NCBI GenBank assembly: GCA_016868785.1
Contig: VGFS01000002.1
Span: forward strand, 28,050-92,049
Reading direction: 5' to 3'
DNA from: Bacteroidota bacterium
GTDB lineage: Bacteria; Bacteroidota; Bacteroidia; NS11-12g; UBA955
DNA length: 64,000 bases
Below the pieces are notes generated by a model. The model did not search any database and had not been told where the DNA came from. It saw only the letters and a program-made list of their open reading frames with translations. Positions within the stretch are counted from its first letter, which is position 1. Every line of letters begins with the position of its first letter. Positions 60,258-64,000 of this stretch are shown here, one piece after another. The position numbers were made by a program, and so were the translations under genes.

Positions 60258-61211
60258 ATGCAAACGAGGTTGAGCATTACGCAGTTGTTTGGGATAAAAT
60301 ACCCCATTGTTCAGGGGGGGATGATATGGTGCAGTGGCTGGGAGTTGGCCAGTGCGGTATCGAATGCGGGCGGTTTGGGATTGATTGGCAGTGGGAGCAT
60401 GTATCCCGGGGTTTTGCGCGATCACATTCGCAAGTGCAAGCAGGCCACGGACAAGCCTTTTGGGGTGAATGTGCCGTTGTTGTATCCAGACATTGAGCAG
60501 CATTTGTCGATTTTGGTTGAGGAGGGGGTAAAAATTGTCTTTACGAGCGCTGGCAATCCGGCCAAGTATACGGGTTGGTTGAAGGAGCGCGGCTGTACGG
60601 TGGTGCATGTAGTTGCCAACACAAAATTTGCGAAGAAGTCTGAGGATGCGGGGGTGGACGCGATTGTGGCGGAGGGGTTTGAGGCGGGTGGACACAACGG
60701 CAGGGAGGAAACCACCACGATGTGTTTGATTCCGTTGATTGTTGATTGTGTGTCGGTACCGGTGATTGCGGCGGGCGGCATTGGTTGTGGTCGGACGATG
60801 GCTGCGGCGATGTGTTTGGGTGCTTCGGGTGTTCAGGTAGGCAGTAGGTTTGCGGCGGCGGCGGAGAGCAGTGCGCATGCGTTGTTCAAGGAGCAGATTT
60901 TGTTGGCGGCTGAGGGTTCTACGGAGTTGACCTTGAAGGAGATCACGCCGGTGCGGTTGTTAAAGAATCCTTTTTACCAATCGGTGATGGAGGCGTATGA
61001 GCGCGGGGCTGATGTGGAAGAATTGAAATTGTTATTGGGAAGGGGCCGAGCGAAGCGAGGCATGTTTGAGGGTGATATTGTGGATGGAGAATTGGAGATA
61101 GGACAGATCAGTGCAAGGATTAATCGCATTGAAACGGCGGCTGAAATAGTGGAAGATATGGTGAGTGGCTATCGGGCCATCGCAGAGAATCGTTCATTTT
61201 TTAATGATTAA
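60258..61211 (+). CDS. Nitronate monooxygenase-family FMN enzyme (FabK-like)
   Basis: This 317-residue TIM-barrel flavoprotein of the 2-nitropropane dioxygenase family has KYPIVQGGMIWCSGWELASA, SNAGGLGLIGSGS, EGFEAGGHNGREETTTMCLI, the FMN phosphate loop VIAAGGIGCGRTMAAAMCLG and ASGVQVGSRFAAA. The family includes nitronate monooxygenases and the enoyl-ACP reductase FabK. Its place directly behind accA makes a lipid role conceivable, but the HNG/GREE segment fits nitronate-type enzymes. UpxY follows after 5 bases. Confidence 0.85.
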   Translation: MQTRLSITQLFGIKYPIVQGGMIWCSGWELASAVSNAGGLGLIGSGSMYPGVLRDHIRKCKQATDKPFGVNVPLLYPDIEQHLSILVEEGVKIVFTSAGNPAKYTGWLKERGCTVVHVVANTKFAKKSEDAGVDAIVAEGFEAGGHNGREETTTMCLIPLIVDCVSVPVIAAGGIGCGRTMAAAMCLGASGVQVGSRFAAAAESSAHALFKEQILLAAEGSTELTLKEITPVRLLKNPFYQSVMEAYERGADVEELKLLLGRGRAKRGMFEGDIVDGELEIGQISARINRIETAAEIVEDMVSGYRAIAENRSFFND

Positions 61212-61216
61212 CACAA

Positions 61217-61759
61217 ATGGATGCAGAGAACAAGCCTTGGAAAGTGATTTATTGCGCGAGCAGGCAGGAAAAGAAAGTATCGGCGTATTTTTCTCAGAGG
61301 TCAATTGAGCACTATTTGCCGTTGGTTAACAAGTTAAGGGTATGGAGTGACAGGAAGAAGTGGGTAGAAATGCCACTGTTCAATGCTTATATTTTTGTTC
61401 GGCCAACTGAAATTCAGCGTGATTTGGTATTGCAGGTTCCCGGTGTTGTGAAATTTTTACGTTGTAACGGTCAAGATGCATTGGTTCCTGAAAAGGAAGT
61501 ATCATTGATACAACGATTGATTGAAAAAGGATATCAGATTCAGCAGCAGGATATGTCGGTTCAATTAGAGCCTGGTGATTTGGTGCAAGTGTTGGACGGT
61601 CCTTTCAAAGGCGAGGAGGTTGAAGTCCATTATTCCGAAGATGAGGTGTATGTAATAGTTTCTGTGGAGGGTTTATCCAGTAGCTATAAGGTGAATTTAC
61701 CGCGGGAAGTATTAAAATTGAAGAAGAAAAGCAAAGACAGAGACAAAGCACTATGGTAG
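61217..61759 (+). CDS. UpxY/NusG-like transcription antiterminator
   Basis: The 180-residue protein has a NusG N-terminal domain (PWKVIYCASRQEKKVSAYFS, then PLFNAYIFVRP) and a C-terminal KOW motif (LEPGDLVQVLDGPFKGEEVE). In Bacteroidota such paralogues (UpxY) are the first genes of capsule or exopolysaccharide operons, where they prevent early termination. The next genes, PIG-L deacetylase and a GT-C transferase, fit that role. The gene overlaps the deacetylase gene by 7 bases. Confidence 0.88.
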   Translation: MDAENKPWKVIYCASRQEKKVSAYFSQRSIEHYLPLVNKLRVWSDRKKWVEMPLFNAYIFVRPTEIQRDLVLQVPGVVKFLRCNGQDALVPEKEVSLIQRLIEKGYQIQQQDMSVQLEPGDLVQVLDGPFKGEEVEVHYSEDEVYVIVSVEGLSSSYKVNLPREVLKLKKKSKDRDKALW

Positions 61760-62385
61760 GAAACACAATATTATTGCTATCGCCGCACACGGATGATGCG
61801 GAATTGGGCTGTGGAGCTACCATTGCCAAGTTGATCAGACAGGGAAAGAAGGTGTATTATGCCGCTTTCAGTGCTTGCGAGCAGAGTGTGATTGAGGGGT
61901 TTCCGAAGGACATTCTCATCCATGAGGTGAGGGAGGCCACTGCGGCGTTGGGCATTTTGCCAGAGAATTTGTTTTTGTATCGTTATGAGGTAAGGACGTT
62001 CAACTACCGCAGGCAGGAGATTTTGGACGATTTGATTCGGTTGCGCGAGGAATTGAAGCCCGATACGGTGATGATGCCTTGTTTGCACGACATCCATCAG
62101 GACCACAAGACCATGGCGGAGGAGGCGTTGCGGGCGTTCAAGTTTTGCAATGTGTTTTGTTATGAGTTGCCGTGGAACAATTTGAATTTTAATACAGCGT
62201 CGTTTGAGGTGGTGAGTGAGGAGGATGCGCAGGCGAAGGTGGCAGCTTTGTCGAAGTACCGCAGCCAAGCCCACCGGCCCTATGCCAACGAAGAATTTTT
62301 ACGCAGTCAGTTGCGAATGCGCGGGGTTCAGGTATCGCGTAGATACGCCGAAGTTTTCGAAGTGGTACGCATGATTTCGGAATAG
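61753..62385 (+). CDS. PIG-L/LmbE-family deacetylase
   Basis: This 210-residue zinc-dependent N-deacetylase has the metal motif LLSPHTDDAELGCGATIAKL near the start, PCLHDIHQDHKTMAEEALRA with the further histidine ligands, and the tail HRPYANEEFLRSQLRMRGVQ. Family members remove acetyl groups from N-acetyl-glucosamine-containing glycans or glycosides. It overlaps UpxY and is two bases from the glycosyltransferase gene, so it likely modifies a sugar in the glycan made by this cluster. Confidence 0.9.
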   Translation: MVGNTILLLSPHTDDAELGCGATIAKLIRQGKKVYYAAFSACEQSVIEGFPKDILIHEVREATAALGILPENLFLYRYEVRTFNYRRQEILDDLIRLREELKPDTVMMPCLHDIHQDHKTMAEEALRAFKFCNVFCYELPWNNLNFNTASFEVVSEEDAQAKVAALSKYRSQAHRPYANEEFLRSQLRMRGVQVSRRYAEVFEVVRMISE

Positions 62386-62387
62386 CG

Positions 62388-64000
62388 ATGGGTACCACAC
62401 CGGATAGCGCGGGGCGGTTGGTGCGGGGTGCAGAGCGATGGTTTTTTTACGCGGTTTTATTGGTGGTTGTTGTGGCGGCGGTGTTGCGGTTTGGGTGGAT
62501 GATGTCGATTCCGTTGACTAACGACGAAACATCGGCATTGATGCGTTTGCGGGTATCGGGTTTGGGTGAGTTAATCAACGGGGTGGTCTGGAACGACGGC
62601 CATCCGATGTTGATACAAGTTTTTTTGTGGTATTGGACGAAGTGGTTTGGAACGTCGGTGTGGGTGGTGAAGTTGCCATTTTTGTTGTGTGGTTTTGGGT
62701 CGGTGGTGGTGATGATACACATTGGGATGCGGTTGGGGAGGCCATGGGCGGGTTTGTTATCGGCCGGGATGCTGGCCACACTACAATTTCCGTTGATGTA
62801 CAGTGAGATTGCCCGACCGTACGCACCTGGTTTGCTGTTGTGTTTATGGTCGTTCTATTTGTGGCTACGCTGGGTGGGTTTGTGCGGTGGCGATTCTTCG
62901 CGGGTGGGGTTGTTGGCAGGTTCGATGGGATTGTTGGCGTTATCGGGGTATTTGGGGGCATCGAATCATTATTTCAATGTATTGTTTTTGGGGTTGTTGT
63001 TTTTGGTTGGGCTGGGTTGGGTACCGCGTCGGTATTGGCTGAGGTATTTGTGGCCATGGGCGTTGATGGTGGCGTTGTACGGGCATCAGATGGGGATTTT
63101 CTTTCATCATTTGTTGGTGGGAAGTCCGGGATGGTTATCGGTGCCAACGGTGGAAACGTTGGGGAAGCATGTGTTGTATTCGGTGGGATATAGTGTATGG
63201 ATATGGGCTTTGTGGTTGTTGGTTGGGTTGGTGATTTTGGTTTTGAGGATGAGGGGCCCCCGCGAAGCGGAGGAGACAGACGCGGCGTTGGGCTGTGTGC
63301 CTTTTGATGTCCGTGGGTTTGTTACTGTGTTGTTTTTGTATTTGATGCCGTTGTTGATTGCCTTTTTTTATTCTGTGTATCGCGCACCGGTATTTCAGGA
63401 TTCGGTGTTGTTGTTTTCCTTTCCTTTTGGTTTGTTGTTGGTGTTTTGGTGGTTAGATTCTGTGCGTTTTCCATATCGCTTGAAGGTGGCGATGTTTGTG
63501 GTTACGTTGGGGTTGAATGTATATACGTTGGCGGTGGACCGCAGGCATTTTGCTTTGTTTGGCAATCAGTCGTACGACGGGGCGGTGCGAACTTTTCAGC
63601 GTTGGGGGCTGGGTGATGGATCGGTTACGGCTGGGGGTAATGGGGTTAAGATTGGGGATTCTGCCTCGATGTGGGTATATGGGTTTGAGCCATTTTTCAT
63701 GGAATTTCATGCGGATGCGTTGGGATGGGATTTGAAGGGGTTAAAATCGAGGGGTATGGATGTGCGGTATTTGCGGGAGGAGACGGACAATTACGGGTTG
63801 TTCCGGGATCGGTTGCGGTTGCTGCGGGGCGATGATTTTTTTTATGCGAACATGGTGGGCATGGATCCGATGTTGCGGGTTTGGATACAGCAGGTTTTTC
63901 CGGTGTTGGTGAAAGAACAGTATGGTCCGGGGTACCACGTGATGCATTTTTCGAAAAAGGGGGTTGGGAAGGGGCCACTGTATCGGACAGAAAAAGCAAT
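62388..64000 (+). CDS. GT-C (family 39-like) membrane glycosyltransferase, 3' end outside window
   Basis: The frame is open from ATG 62388 to the window edge, 537 codons without a stop; the ORF track omits it because no stop is inside. The protein starts MGTTPDSAGRLVRGAERWFF, then has many hydrophobic segments. Two features fit GT-C enzymes that use polyprenyl-phosphate sugars: acidic NDETSALMRL in the first periplasmic loop and the conserved NDGHPMLIQVFLWYWTKWFG. Only the very end is missing. It probably adds sugar to a lipid-linked glycan or protein at the periplasmic face. Confidence 0.82.
   Translation, partial: MGTTPDSAGRLVRGAERWFFYAVLLVVVVAAVLRFGWMMSIPLTNDETSALMRLRVSGLGELINGVVWNDGHPMLIQVFLWYWTKWFGTSVWVVKLPFLLCGFGSVVVMIHIGMRLGRPWAGLLSAGMLATLQFPLMYSEIARPYAPGLLLCLWSFYLWLRWVGLCGGDSSRVGLLAGSMGLLALSGYLGASNHYFNVLFLGLLFLVGLGWVPRRYWLRYLWPWALMVALYGHQMGIFFHHLLVGSPGWLSVPTVETLGKHVLYSVGYSVWIWALWLLVGLVILVLRMRGPREAEETDAALGCVPFDVRGFVTVLFLYLMPLLIAFFYSVYRAPVFQDSVLLFSFPFGLLLVFWWLDSVRFPYRLKVAMFVVTLGLNVYTLAVDRRHFALFGNQSYDGAVRTFQRWGLGDGSVTAGGNGVKIGDSASMWVYGFEPFFMEFHADALGWDLKGLKSRGMDVRYLREETDNYGLFRDRLRLLRGDDFFYANMVGMDPMLRVWIQQVFPVLVKEQYGPGYHVMHFSKKGVGKGPLYRTEKA

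Noticed and set aside
61044-61062. GCCGAGCGAAGCGAGGC-like palindrome in the nitronate monooxygenase gene and a similar CCGCGAAGCGG in the GT-C gene (63257)
   Set aside because: Looked like a dispersed repeat, but the first encodes a conserved GRAKRG segment and only short cores are shared.

Overview
The window is chromosomal DNA of a free-living member of the Bacteroidota. The evidence is the repeated promoter box TAnnTTTG (or TAnnTTCG), a SusC/SusD pair, GldH, a metalloprotease with a type IX secretion (T9SS) C-terminal tail, S46 dipeptidyl-peptidase, DUF3822, DUF4292 and WbqC proteins, a UpxY antiterminator and Bacteroidota-style NusB, AsnS and RpoN. Leucine is written very often as TTG. 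I cannot place it below phylum with confidence; an environmental Sphingobacteriia/Chitinophagia/Saprospiria-like lineage is plausible. I saw no rRNA, tRNA, CRISPR array, intact transposon or prophage.

Layout. 1-2.5 kb: partial nusB diverges from fdx-iscX (Fe-S assembly), then an acyl-CoA dehydrogenase. 2.7-7.1 kb: a SusC/SusD uptake pair. 7.4-10.1 kb: a small helical protein and a DUF47/Pit phosphate-transport pair. 10.3-11.9 kb: sugar acetyltransferase and galE. 11.9-12.3 kb: a scar holding a 3' remnant of comM/yifB and two gene shreds. 12.3-15.3 kb (minus): beta-CASP MBL protein, lpxK, gldH. 15.5-25.6 kb (plus): rsmI-lnt, coiled-coil protein-zapA-rny-coaX, an outer-membrane protein, lptC, a small membrane protein, pheT. 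25.6-27.9 kb: enoyl-CoA hydratase and a T9SS-exported M43 protease. 27.9-34.4 kb: rpoN, asnS, a TetR regulator, an S46 peptidase. 34.4-36.3 kb: a ligase-associated exonuclease plus a ligase relative that has lost its catalytic domain. 36.2-39.3 kb: pyrE, NUDIX, coaD, rsmD, DUF3822. 39.3-47.2 kb (minus): M1 peptidase fused to a barrel, OmpA/TSP3 protein, Rieske-like lipoprotein, hydroxyacyl-CoA dehydrogenase, EnvC-like protein. 47.2-53.4 kb (minus): DUF4292, TPR protein, nucleotidyltransferase, dut, flippase, WbqC, folK. 53.5-61.2 kb (plus): M16 protease, di-haem peroxidase, ATP-grasp enzyme, a 51-residue membrane protein, accA, nitronate monooxygenase. 61.2-64 kb: UpxY, PIG-L deacetylase and a truncated GT-C transferase, probably the start of a glycan cluster.

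Most genes serve the core: cell envelope (lpxK, lnt, lptC, envC-like, flippase), RNA and translation (rny, rsmI, rsmD, pheT, asnS, nusB), cofactors (coaX, coaD, folK), nucleotides (pyrE, dut) and lipid metabolism (accA, acyl-CoA enzymes). I did not find a clear new defence or mobile system. The most interesting observations are: (1) many predicted -7 boxes end only 4-9 bases before the start codon, which suggests widespread leaderless or near-leaderless mRNAs; (2) the internally deleted ligase coupled to its exonuclease; (3) the comM/endonuclease-like scar; (4) pyrE and a NUDIX gene whose start codons overlap and whose promoters each lie inside the other gene.
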